DNA from: Rhizobiaceae bacterium
GTDB taxonomy: Bacteria > Pseudomonadota > Alphaproteobacteria > Rhizobiales > Rhizobiaceae
NCBI GenBank assembly: GCA_017643495.1
Contig: JAEPNK010000001.1
Coordinates: 1,221,623-1,285,622 of the forward strand
Reading direction: 5' to 3'
Length of the DNA stretch: 64,000 nucleotides
The translations under genes and the position numbers were made by a program. Below, piece by piece: positions 12,257 to 19,735 of this stretch (positions within the stretch are counted from its first letter, which is position 1; each line of letters starts with the position of its first letter). Below the pieces are notes generated by a model. The model did no database searches, was not told the DNA's origin, and saw only the letters and a program-made list of their open reading frames with translations.

Positions 12257-12419
12257 AGGCAAATATACGCGGGAAAACGTTGAAATCACCGAGGAGCAGC
12301 TCAAGGCACGCCGTGCCCGCAATGTTGCAATCGGGCTTGTGCTCGCGGCTTTTGTGGCAATCATGTATTTCGTTACATGGACCAAACTTGGCATCAACAT
12401 CTTCAACAGGGAGTTATGA
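12249..12419 (+). CDS. coxF: CoxF-like small membrane protein of the oxidase cluster
   Basis: A 56-residue protein: a charged N-terminus [20 protein letters not shown], then one membrane span (about residues 27-45, [20 protein letters not shown]) and a short tail. Small genes of this form lie between ctaB and ctaG in many Rhizobiales oxidase operons and are called coxF; the biochemical role is not settled. It overlaps both neighbours, ctaB by 8 bp and ctaG by 4 bp (ATGA), so it is surely translated with them. Confidence 0.82.
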   Translation: MAEGKYTRENVEITEEQLKARRARNVAIGLVLAAFVAIMYFVTWTKLGINIFNREL

Positions 12420-13036
12420 CGATGCACACCGGTGAAACGGCTTCCGAAAAGAATAACCTTCGGGTTGTAGGCATGTGCGTGGGCATGGTTCTGGCCATGG
12501 GCGGCCTGGCCTATGCTTCCGTGCCGCTGTACCAGCTTTTTTGTCAGGTTACCGGTTATGGCGGCACAACGCAGGTAGCTGAAACAGTGGACGGAATTCC
12601 GGTAATTGACCGGGACATAAGCGTTCGTTTCGATGCCAATACCGAAGCAAGCCTCAACTGGCGCTTCAAGCCGGAAACCCGCAAAGTCACCCTCAAGATG
12701 GGTGAGAAAATGGTGATCAACTACACGGCAGAAAACCTCTCGAATGAACCGATCAGCGGCATGGCCACATTCAATGTGACGCCGCAGGCAGCAGGTGCCT
12801 ACTTCAACAAGATCGAGTGTTTCTGCTTTACCGATACGTATATCGATCCGGGTGAAACACTGGAAATGCCGGTTGTGTTTTTCGTTGACCCGGAAATGGA
12901 CAAGGAAGAAGCCTTCAAGGCCATCAAGACAATAACGCTTTCCTATACCTTCTATGAAAGCGATCAACAGCCGGAAGCAGTATCCAGCGCCCAGGGGCGT
13001 AAAGATGCTGGCAGTACCGGAAAACAGAAGCTATAA
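12416..13036 (+). CDS. ctaG: Cytochrome c oxidase assembly protein CtaG (Cox11)
   Basis: Delivers copper to the CuB site of subunit I. The 206-residue protein has one N-terminal membrane anchor (about residues 16-40, ending ASVPLYQLFCQVTGYGGT, the standard Cox11 post-membrane motif with its Cys). A periplasmic immunoglobulin-like domain follows, with the copper-binding Cys pair in IECFCFTDTYIDPGE. Start ATG 12416 overlaps the coxF stop and has GGGAG just upstream. Confidence 0.95.
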   Translation: MTMHTGETASEKNNLRVVGMCVGMVLAMGGLAYASVPLYQLFCQVTGYGGTTQVAETVDGIPVIDRDISVRFDANTEASLNWRFKPETRKVTLKMGEKMVINYTAENLSNEPISGMATFNVTPQAAGAYFNKIECFCFTDTYIDPGETLEMPVVFFVDPEMDKEEAFKAIKTITLSYTFYESDQQPEAVSSAQGRKDAGSTGKQKL

Positions 13037-13090
13037 GACAGAAACAGCCTGCCGGGGGTATTGCAGGCAAGAAAGAAGCAGGAGTTGAGC

Positions 13091-13975
13091 ATGGCTGATA
13101 GTCACAACGTCAACCACGATTATCATATCATTGACCCAAGCCCTTGGCCGTTGATCGGCAGCATTGGCGGGCTTGTCATGGCAATTGGCGGGGTTTCCTA
13201 TATGCGTGCCCTGCAAGGCAGTGAATTCAGCCTTTTCGGCATGAACCTTGCTGCTGCAGGCCCGGTTACACTGCTGGTTGGCCTGGCAATCGTTCTTTAC
13301 ACCATGTTTGCCTGGTGGTCGGATACGGTCAAGGAAAGCCATCAGGGCCATCATACAAGAGTGGTCTCCCTGCATCTGCGATACGGCATGCTGCTTTTCA
13401 TTGCTTCGGAAGTAATGTTCTTTGTCGCTTGGTTCTGGGCATTCTTCGATGCGAGCCTGTTTGCCGACGAGGCATTGCAATATTCGCGCCTGGAATACAC
13501 GGGTGGCCAATGGCCGCCACAGGGAATCGAAGTGCTGGATCCGTGGCATCTGCCGCTGTTCAACACCGTTATTCTTTTGCTGTCCGGCACCACGGTAACC
13601 TGGGCGCACCATGCGTTGATCGAAAATGACCGCAAAACCCTGACATGGATGCTGTTCCTGACGGTTGCACTGGGAATCCTGTTCAGCTTTGTACAGGCAT
13701 ACGAGTATGCTCATGCCCCGTTCCAGTTCTCTGAGTCGATCTATGGCGCGACATTCTTCATGGCGACCGGCTTCCACGGTTTCCACGTATTGGTGGGTAC
13801 CATCTTCCTGATTGTCTGCCTGTTCCGTGCAATGTCTGGCCACTTCACACCGGAGAAGCATTTCGGGTTTGAGGCGGCCGCCTGGTATTGGCACTTTGTT
13901 GACGTGGTCTGGTTGTTCCTGTTCTGCGCGATTTACGTGTGGGCGTCTGCAGGGGCTACAATCGCTGCCCACTGA
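13091..13975 (+). CDS. ctaE: Cytochrome c oxidase subunit III
   Basis: Seven-span structural subunit of the aa3 oxidase. The 294-residue protein has [64 protein letters not shown], and the C-terminal [26 protein letters not shown], all typical. The start at 13091 has CAGGAG upstream. A strong terminator lies directly after it, closing the structural gene part of the cluster. Confidence 0.97.
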   Translation: MADSHNVNHDYHIIDPSPWPLIGSIGGLVMAIGGVSYMRALQGSEFSLFGMNLAAAGPVTLLVGLAIVLYTMFAWWSDTVKESHQGHHTRVVSLHLRYGMLLFIASEVMFFVAWFWAFFDASLFADEALQYSRLEYTGGQWPPQGIEVLDPWHLPLFNTVILLLSGTTVTWAHHALIENDRKTLTWMLFLTVALGILFSFVQAYEYAHAPFQFSESIYGATFFMATGFHGFHVLVGTIFLIVCLFRAMSGHFTPEKHFGFEAAAWYWHFVDVVWLFLFCAIYVWASAGATIAAH

Positions 13976-13997
13976 TGCACGGCATTCAAGAAAATGA

Positions 13998-14026
13998 AAA
14001 GGGCGGCCACTAAGCCGCCTTTTTTG
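13998..14026 (+). terminator. Rho-independent terminator after ctaE
   Basis: GGCGGC and GCCGCC arms with a 6-base loop are followed by six T. It is 20-odd bases past the ctaE stop and upstream of the DUF983 start, so downstream genes may use a further promoter or read-through. Confidence 0.85.
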
Positions 14027-14059
14027 TTCAGGCCCTTTTCACCAGTCAAGGAAACTGCA

Positions 14060-14467
14060 GTGTCGAAAAAGAACGGATTTGCAACTGAAGATGCAGTGGA
14101 TGCAGTGTCTCCTGCGCAGGTCGCTCTTCGAAACCGCTGTCCGCGGTGCGGGCAGGGCCGCCTGTTTGCCTCTGTCTTGAAGCCGGCTGCAGGCTGTGGG
14201 GAATGCGGACTTGACTACAGTTTCATTGATGCAGGTGACGGGCCTGCTGTCTTTGTGATTTTGATTGTGGGATTTGTTGTCACAGCCTTCGCAATGCTTT
14301 TGCAATCATTGCTTGCTCCTCCCATATGGGTTCACATGATCATATGGTTTCCCGTCATAGTCGGGCTTTCCCTCTGGTCTCTGCAGTTTGCAAAAGGTGT
14401 GCTGATCGCCTTGCAATATCGCACCAAGGCGAGCGAGGGAAAACTAACAGGAGGCAATGGCGCCTGA
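14060..14467 (+). CDS. DUF983 family membrane protein
   Basis: A 135-residue protein found in oxidase clusters of many alphaproteobacteria; function unknown. A zinc-ribbon-like region CPRCGQGRLFASVLKPAAGCGECGLDYSFIDAGDGPA (about residues 28-65) precedes two hydrophobic spans (FVILIVGFVVTAFAMLLQSLL and WVHMIIWFPVIVGLSLWSL). The GTG at 14060 with AAGGA upstream is preferred to an ATG at 13994 that lies inside the ctaE terminator. The stop overlaps the surf1 start (TGATG). Confidence 0.86.
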   Translation: MSKKNGFATEDAVDAVSPAQVALRNRCPRCGQGRLFASVLKPAAGCGECGLDYSFIDAGDGPAVFVILIVGFVVTAFAMLLQSLLAPPIWVHMIIWFPVIVGLSLWSLQFAKGVLIALQYRTKASEGKLTGGNGA

Positions 14468-15198
14468 TGCGCTTGTCCACAATCATTATCGTAGTCTTGA
14501 TGCTGGCAGGCCTGGTCGTCCTGTGTTCACTTGGCTGGTGGCAGGTTGAGCGTCTTTTCTGGAAAGAAGAACTGTTGCGTACGGTGCAGGAAAGGGTTTC
14601 CCGGCAACCGGTGCCAATTGACGAATTTCTGGGCAGGGAACTTCCGAAAGATCAATGGTCATACACACCGGTCACGGTAACGGGTACGTTCAACCATCAA
14701 GCTGAAGTTTATTATTTTGCGACCGGACAGTCCGGCGCATCGGGCTGGAATGTCCATACACCGCTCGAGAGGGAAGACGGAACTGCTGTGGTCGTAAACA
14801 GGGGCTTTGTGCCTTTTGACATGAAGGCGCCTGAAAAGCGCCCGGAGGGGCAGGTGGATGGTTTGCAGACGGTGACAGGGTTGATCCGTGTGCCGGCTGT
14901 GGAGAAACCATCGGCGGCTTTCGAGAATGCGCCTGAAAAGCGCGAGTTTTACTGGCGTGATCTTGAAGCGATGACCGCCCTGATGCGTTCTGGTTCCGGT
15001 CAAACGTTCCTGCCGCTCCTGGTGGAGGCCGACGAAACTGCCAATCCGGGGGGCTGGCCAAAGGGTGGCACAACCATTATCAAGTTTTCCAACAACCACC
15101 TGCAATATGCCATTACCTGGTTCGGCCTTGCTGCGACCATGTTGGGTGTTGGCGGTTACTTCCTCTATTCACGACGCAAGTTCGGGGCAGATGCATGA
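14467..15198 (+). CDS. SURF1-family cytochrome oxidase assembly protein
   Basis: Helps haem a insertion into subunit I. The 243-residue protein has N- and C-terminal membrane spans (about residues 5-23 and 217-236) around a periplasmic domain. Family marks are [56 protein letters not shown] and [24 protein letters not shown]. It starts inside the DUF983 stop codon and ends inside the ispH start (ATGA overlap), so DUF983, surf1 and ispH are coupled. Confidence 0.92.
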   Translation: MRLSTIIIVVLMLAGLVVLCSLGWWQVERLFWKEELLRTVQERVSRQPVPIDEFLGRELPKDQWSYTPVTVTGTFNHQAEVYYFATGQSGASGWNVHTPLEREDGTAVVVNRGFVPFDMKAPEKRPEGQVDGLQTVTGLIRVPAVEKPSAAFENAPEKREFYWRDLEAMTALMRSGSGQTFLPLLVEADETANPGGWPKGGTTIIKFSNNHLQYAITWFGLAATMLGVGGYFLYSRRKFGADA

Positions 15199-16184
15199 GC
15201 GACAAACCGAAACTGACTCTCCGCCTGTGCGGGCCAAGAGGCTTTTGTGCCGGTGTTGACCGGGCAATCCAGATGGTTGTGCTTGCCCTCAAGAAATACG
15301 GCGCACCGGTATATGTTCGCCATGAAATCGTTCACAATCGCTATGTGGTTGAGGGACTTGAGCAAAAGGGAGCAATTTTCGTCAAGGAGCTGGACGAGAT
15401 TCCTGAAACCAGCCAGCCGGTCATATTCTCGGCTCACGGGGTGCCGAAATCCGTTCCTCAGAATGCCGAGAAGCTCAATCTTTTATACCTGGATGCCACC
15501 TGTCCGCTGGTTTCGAAAGTGCACAAGCAGGCATTGCGCCATATCCGGCAGGGACGTCATGTCCTTCTGATTGGTCATGCCGGTCACCCCGAAGTGATTG
15601 GTACCATGGGGCAGGTGCAGCCCGGAGAAATGTCACTGATCGAGGATGTTGAATCCGCCCGCCTGTATCAACCGGAAGATCCGGAGGCTCTGGGCTATGT
15701 TACCCAGACCACGCTTTCTGTTGATGATACAATCGAAATACTCGAGACCTTGCAACACCGCTTTCCCAAGCTCGAGGCACCAGCCGCTGAATCGATTTGC
15801 TATGCAACAACGAACCGGCAGGAAGTCGTCAAGGTCGCTGCAAAAAATGCCGGGCATTTCCTGATTGTAGGCGCGCCCAACTCCTCAAATTCCAAAAGGC
15901 TTGTCGAGGTCGCAACCCGGGCAGGCGCTGCAAGATCGGCACTGGTTCAGAAAGCAGGGGACATTCCCTGGGATGAAATGCCGGATGGCGGCATAGTCGG
16001 TCTGTCTGCCGGGGCATCGGCACCGGAAATCCTCGTGAATGAAGTGATAGAAGCGTTCCGCGAACGTTTTGACATGACACTGGAACTGGTCGAAACAGTT
16101 AAGGAAGACGAGGAGTTTCTGGTGGCCCGGGACTTGCGGGATACTGAACTGACAGCCTCGGATATGGCATTCGTGAACGGGTAG
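15195..16184 (+). CDS. ispH: 4-hydroxy-3-methylbut-2-enyl diphosphate reductase
   Basis: Last enzyme of the MEP isoprenoid pathway, an iron-sulfur protein producing IPP and DMAPP. The 329-residue frame has the three cluster cysteines C18 ([11 protein letters not shown]), C103 ([12 protein letters not shown]) and C202 ([11 protein letters not shown]), and the [13 protein letters not shown] substrate loop. Length is normal. It sits between surf1 and thrB; isoprenoid supply next to haem-farnesylation genes is a known Rhizobiales arrangement. Confidence 0.96.
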   Translation: MSDKPKLTLRLCGPRGFCAGVDRAIQMVVLALKKYGAPVYVRHEIVHNRYVVEGLEQKGAIFVKELDEIPETSQPVIFSAHGVPKSVPQNAEKLNLLYLDATCPLVSKVHKQALRHIRQGRHVLLIGHAGHPEVIGTMGQVQPGEMSLIEDVESARLYQPEDPEALGYVTQTTLSVDDTIEILETLQHRFPKLEAPAAESICYATTNRQEVVKVAAKNAGHFLIVGAPNSSNSKRLVEVATRAGAARSALVQKAGDIPWDEMPDGGIVGLSAGASAPEILVNEVIEAFRERFDMTLELVETVKEDEEFLVARDLRDTELTASDMAFVNG

Positions 16185-16190
16185 AAAATA

Positions 16191-17156
16191 TTGGCAGTCT
16201 ATACGGAAATTTCCGAAAGCCAGATCAACGGGTTTCTGGAACAATATGACATTGGCGAACTGCATGCATTGAAGGGCATTGCGGAAGGCGTTGAGAACTC
16301 CAACTACCTGCTGACTACCGATGCCGGGCCGTACATTCTGACGCTTTACGAGAAGCGGGTGAATGAGGCCGACCTGCCGTTCTTTCTCGGGTTGATGGAA
16401 CATCTTGCAGACAATGGCGTAAACTGTCCGCAACCCGTTGCCATGACGAATGGCGAATACCTGAGCAGGCTTGCAGACCGGCCTGCGGCAATCATTTCCT
16501 ATCTTGACGGTTTCTCTGTCAGGCGCCCGAAGCCGAGCCATTGCAAGCAGGTTGGTGCCGCTCTCGCCCGAATGCACATGGCGAGCACGCGTTTTCCGCT
16601 TTCCCGAAAAAACGCCCTGACCGTCGATGATTGGCGCCCCTTGTTTGAAATGTCCGGTAGTCGAACGGATGAGGTTTCTCCGGGGCTGGCGAAGATGATT
16701 TCAACCGAACTGGATTTTCTGGAAAAGCAGTGGCCTCACACACTTCCGCGCGGCGTCATTCATGCCGACCTTTTTCCGGACAATGTCTTTTTCCTGAAAG
16801 GTGAGCTGTCGGGAATTATTGATTTCTATTTCGGTTGCAACGACCTTCTGGCGTATGATCTGGCAATCTGCATCAATGCCTGGTGCTTTGAACCCGATCA
16901 TTCATTCAACGTGACAAAGGCAAAAGCCCTGGTGAAAGGTTATCGGCAGGTGAGGGATCTAAGCGCGGAAGAACTTGAAAGCCTGCCGGTCCTGTGCCGG
17001 GGCTCTGCCTTGCGGTTTCTGCTGACCCGGCTCTATGACTGGCTCAACGTGCCGCCGGGCGCGCTTGTCGTTCCAAAGGATCCGTCAGAATACATTGCCA
17101 AACTGAAGTTTCACCAATCAGTGGGCTCTCCCGAAGAGTATGGAATACATGACTGA
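16191..17156 (+). CDS. thrB: Homoserine kinase, ThrB2 (aminoglycoside phosphotransferase-fold) type
   Basis: Phosphorylates homoserine for threonine synthesis. The 321-residue protein is of the APH-like kinase fold, not the GHMP fold of E. coli ThrB. Marks are [29 protein letters not shown] at the N-terminus, the catalytic loop [13 protein letters not shown] (Asp as general base) and [24 protein letters not shown] with the metal Asp. The start is a TTG six bases after the ispH stop, giving MAVYTEISE, which matches rhizobial relatives. The 3' end overlaps rnhA by 8-17 bp. Confidence 0.93.
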   Translation: MAVYTEISESQINGFLEQYDIGELHALKGIAEGVENSNYLLTTDAGPYILTLYEKRVNEADLPFFLGLMEHLADNGVNCPQPVAMTNGEYLSRLADRPAAIISYLDGFSVRRPKPSHCKQVGAALARMHMASTRFPLSRKNALTVDDWRPLFEMSGSRTDEVSPGLAKMISTELDFLEKQWPHTLPRGVIHADLFPDNVFFLKGELSGIIDFYFGCNDLLAYDLAICINAWCFEPDHSFNVTKAKALVKGYRQVRDLSAEELESLPVLCRGSALRFLLTRLYDWLNVPPGALVVPKDPSEYIAKLKFHQSVGSPEEYGIHD

Positions 17157-17592
17157 GACAGGTTTGGTTCAGATCTGGACCGATGGCGCTTGCTCGGGAA
17201 ACCCTGGGCCGGGTGGCTGGGGTGCTTTGCTGCGCTATGGCGACCGGGAAAAGGAGTTGTTTGGTGGTGAAAGCGAAACCACCAATAACCGCATGGAACT
17301 GACAGCGGCAATTGAGGCGCTCAATGCCCTGAAAAAGCCTTGCAAGGTAAAGCTGACGACCGATTCACAATATGTGAAGGGCGGAATAACAGGCTGGATT
17401 CACGGCTGGAAAAAGAATGGCTGGAAAACCTCGGCAAAGAAGCCGGTCAAGAATGCCGAACTGTGGCAGGCTCTGGATGAAGCCACCAGACGCCACGATG
17501 TTTCATGGCACTGGATAAAGGGGCATGCCGGGCATGCTGAAAATGAAAAGGCGGACGAACTCGCCCGCCGGGGGATGGAAGACTACAAATAA
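17149..17592 (+). CDS. rnhA: Ribonuclease HI
   Basis: Degrades RNA in RNA-DNA hybrids. The 147-residue frame contains the full active site: [17 protein letters not shown] (first Asp), [14 protein letters not shown] (Glu), [15 protein letters not shown] (Asp) and [16 protein letters not shown] (final His and Asp). The start could be ATG 17140 or 17149; both lie inside the thrB end, indicating coupling. It converges on the peroxiredoxin gene 48 bp away. Confidence 0.96.
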   Translation: MTETGLVQIWTDGACSGNPGPGGWGALLRYGDREKELFGGESETTNNRMELTAAIEALNALKKPCKVKLTTDSQYVKGGITGWIHGWKKNGWKTSAKKPVKNAELWQALDEATRRHDVSWHWIKGHAGHAENEKADELARRGMEDYK

Positions 17593-17639
17593 CCTTCCAT
17601 CTATCTTTGTTTTTGTCTCTAGCCGAATGGTCAATACGC

Positions 17640-18125
17640 TTAGAGGGCTTCCAGGATCTTTGAAGCACTTGAGGCATTTGCATCGCTCGGTACTTCATCG
17701 ACACCCAGCATGGTGACCTTGCCGTCTTCGACGATCATCGCGTAACGGCGGGAGCGCATGCCAAGACCGCGGGCAGTCAGGTCAAGGTCCATGCCGAGAG
17801 CCTTTGCAAATTCTGCGTTGGGGTCGGCCAGAAAATGAATTTTCCCTTCACCGCCGGAGATTGAAGCCCAGGCATCCATGACAAATGCATCATTGCAGGC
17901 TACAACAGCAATTTCGTCGACGCCCTTGTCCTTGATGGCCGCTTCATGTTCGATAAAGCCCGGCAAATGGTTGTTGCTGCAGGTTGGGGTGAATGCTCCG
18001 GGAACCGCAAACAGGACAACTTTCTTGCCATTGAAAACCTGGGCCGTACTCGTTTCCTCGGGGCCATTTTCTCCCATGTGATAAAACTTGGCGTCCGGCA
18101 GTTTGTCGCCGATGGAAATTGCCAT
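17640..18125 (-). CDS. Peroxiredoxin, Prx5 (glutaredoxin-dependent) type
   Basis: Reduces hydrogen peroxide and alkyl hydroperoxides. The 161-residue protein has the peroxidatic Cys in VPGAFTPTCSNNHLPGF (about residue 49) and a further Cys in VVACNDAFVMDAW. GLGMRSRRYAMIVEDGKV with the conserved Arg is typical of the Prx5 group. The ATG at 18125 has AAGGAG upstream. It lies 52 bp downstream of a DsbD N-domain gene on the same strand, so the pair is probably one transcript concerned with thiol redox. Confidence 0.93.
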   Translation of the reverse strand: MAISIGDKLPDAKFYHMGENGPEETSTAQVFNGKKVVLFAVPGAFTPTCSNNHLPGFIEHEAAIKDKGVDEIAVVACNDAFVMDAWASISGGEGKIHFLADPNAEFAKALGMDLDLTARGLGMRSRRYAMIVEDGKVTMLGVDEVPSDANASSASKILEAL

Positions 18126-18177
18126 AATGAAACTCCTTGGGTTGTAATCTTTGAAACTGTAATGATGATATGGCCTG

Positions 18178-18984
18178 TCAGCGGACCGTTTCAATGCCCT
18201 GATGACCGGTAACCAGTGTATAGCGGAGCTTTTCGGAAAGAACATCCGTTCCATCCGGGGCACGTGAAACATCCAGCTCGAAAAACGCTTCATTTTCGCT
18301 TTGCCTGAGCAGTTTGGCAGGTTGCAGATACCACTCATCGGGCCCTTCAACAAACAGCTGGGGTTTGCCGTGACTTGCCTTGTGCGCCATGGTTATCTGA
18401 AGTGAACCTTCGCCCGATTGCCTTACTTCCAGAACAGTTTCCTCCGGTTCGCGGTGTTCGGGAATGCGAAGTTTCGCAAGCTGTATTTTCTGGCTTGCAA
18501 CCGGGTCGGATTGTAGCAGTTGCCCGGAACGGATGTTCAGTTCTGCCTTGGCCGGTATACATATTTCAGAACAAACTCCGATCAAAAGGTCGAGTTGTAT
18601 TGTGCCGGGTGTGCCGGGAGCCATTGTTCCTTCAAACGGAAACAGGACCTGCTGCTTGTATCCAGCATAGTCTCCGCTTTCATATTCAAGCAGGGTTGGG
18701 GCGGGAAATTCCACTTCGCCGGGGAAAAAGCCCTGTGAGCGGGAAAAATCAAAAGTCGGGGGAATGCCCGAACTTCCCGGGTTTCTCCAATACGTACTCC
18801 AGCCCGGCTGAAGGCGGACCTCGACGGCCCCCTCCACTTCGTTGGTTTCCGGGTCCAGCTTGGCAATCAGTCGAGCCTCTCCGCCACCCAGGTCCTGCCA
18901 GTTGCTTGACGCAGCACCTGCATGCTGGCCGGGCATGATTGCGGCAAGCATTATTGAAATGGTTGTGATCAGGTGTGTTTTCAT
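18178..18984 (-). CDS. Secreted DsbD N-terminal-domain (alpha domain) protein
   Basis: A 268-residue secreted protein with a signal peptide (MKTHLITTISIMLAAIMPGQHAGA, residues 1-24). Its body matches the thiol-exchange alpha domain of DsbD: VEVRLQPGWSTYWRNPGSSGIPPTFDF, YKQQVLFPFE and LIGVCSEICIPAKAEL, the last holding a Cys-x3-Cys pair. The eight-span membrane domain and thioredoxin-like C-terminal domain of full DsbD are absent, so a separate CcdA-type transporter elsewhere would have to supply electrons. It is probably co-transcribed with the peroxiredoxin. Confidence 0.85.
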   Translation of the reverse strand: MKTHLITTISIMLAAIMPGQHAGAASSNWQDLGGGEARLIAKLDPETNEVEGAVEVRLQPGWSTYWRNPGSSGIPPTFDFSRSQGFFPGEVEFPAPTLLEYESGDYAGYKQQVLFPFEGTMAPGTPGTIQLDLLIGVCSEICIPAKAELNIRSGQLLQSDPVASQKIQLAKLRIPEHREPEETVLEVRQSGEGSLQITMAHKASHGKPQLFVEGPDEWYLQPAKLLRQSENEAFFELDVSRAPDGTDVLSEKLRYTLVTGHQGIETVR

Positions 18985-19125
18985 GTGTGAAACAGGCCTG
19001 TTGTTATGTTTTTGAAGACAACATGTGTTGTATATATTGGCAAAAGGTATGAAATCGAACCAAAATGGCAAACATGCATTCATATTTGAGTGATCAAAAC
19101 AGGCAAGGCAGGAGTTGTCCGCATA

Positions 19126-19716
19126 ATGACTAATGATTTCCCTTCCTTGTGTGGCAAGTTTCTTATCGCCATGCCCGGTATGGGGGATGCAAGGTTCGAA
19201 AAGGCCGTGATTTACATTTGTGCCCATTCAGAAGAAGGGGCGATGGGGTTTGTCGTCAACAAGGTGATGGATTCACTGGATGTTCCCGATTTTCTCGAAC
19301 AACTGGAAATCATCACCAGCGATGAACGCAACAGCCCCGCGCTGGACCATCTCCTTGATCAGGTCATGCATGTCGGCGGCCCGGTTGAGCCCGGTCGCGG
19401 TTTTGTGCTGCACACACCCGAGTTTGAAAGTCCCACGACACTTGATGTCAGCAGCGAGGTTCGTTTGACGGCAACCCTGGAAATTCTGCGGGCAATTGCA
19501 ATCGGAAAGGGGCCTAGCCGTTGCATTCTGGCGCTGGGATATTCGGGCTGGGGTGCCGGACAGCTAGAAGCGGAGATTTCCTCAAATGGCTGGCTGACAT
19601 CAGATTGTGATGAACAGATCCTGTTTGACGACAACCACCATACCAAATATGAGCGGTCGCTTGCCCTTCTTGGTGTTGATGCCCGGTTATTGTCCAGTGA
19701 AACGGGGCATGCTTGA
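19126..19716 (+). CDS. YqgE/AlgH family protein (UPF0301)
   Basis: A conserved 196-residue cytoplasmic protein of unresolved function. Family marks are GKFLIAMPGMGDARFEKAVIYICAHSEEGAMGFVVNK at residues 9-45, VMHVGGPVEPGRGFVLH, RCILALGYSGWGAGQLEAEI with its conserved GWGAGQLE, and ENGWL-like SNGWLTSDCDEQILFD. The ATG at 19126 lies 11 or so bases after AGGAG. It is divergent from the DsbD-domain gene and convergent with the GGDEF/EAL gene. Confidence 0.93.
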   Translation: MTNDFPSLCGKFLIAMPGMGDARFEKAVIYICAHSEEGAMGFVVNKVMDSLDVPDFLEQLEIITSDERNSPALDHLLDQVMHVGGPVEPGRGFVLHTPEFESPTTLDVSSEVRLTATLEILRAIAIGKGPSRCILALGYSGWGAGQLEAEISSNGWLTSDCDEQILFDDNHHTKYERSLALLGVDARLLSSETGHA

Positions 19717-19735
19717 GCCCCTTCGTGTCTGTTGA

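Noticed and set aside
13994-14059. Upstream ATG for the DUF983 gene at 13994
   Set aside because: It lies within the ctaE terminator stem; GTG 14060 has a ribosome site and gives the family N-terminus.
18985-19125. ACAACA-TG-TGTTGT palindrome between dsbD-domain and yqgE genes
   Set aside because: Short arms in an AT-rich gap; plausible operator but not distinguishable from chance.
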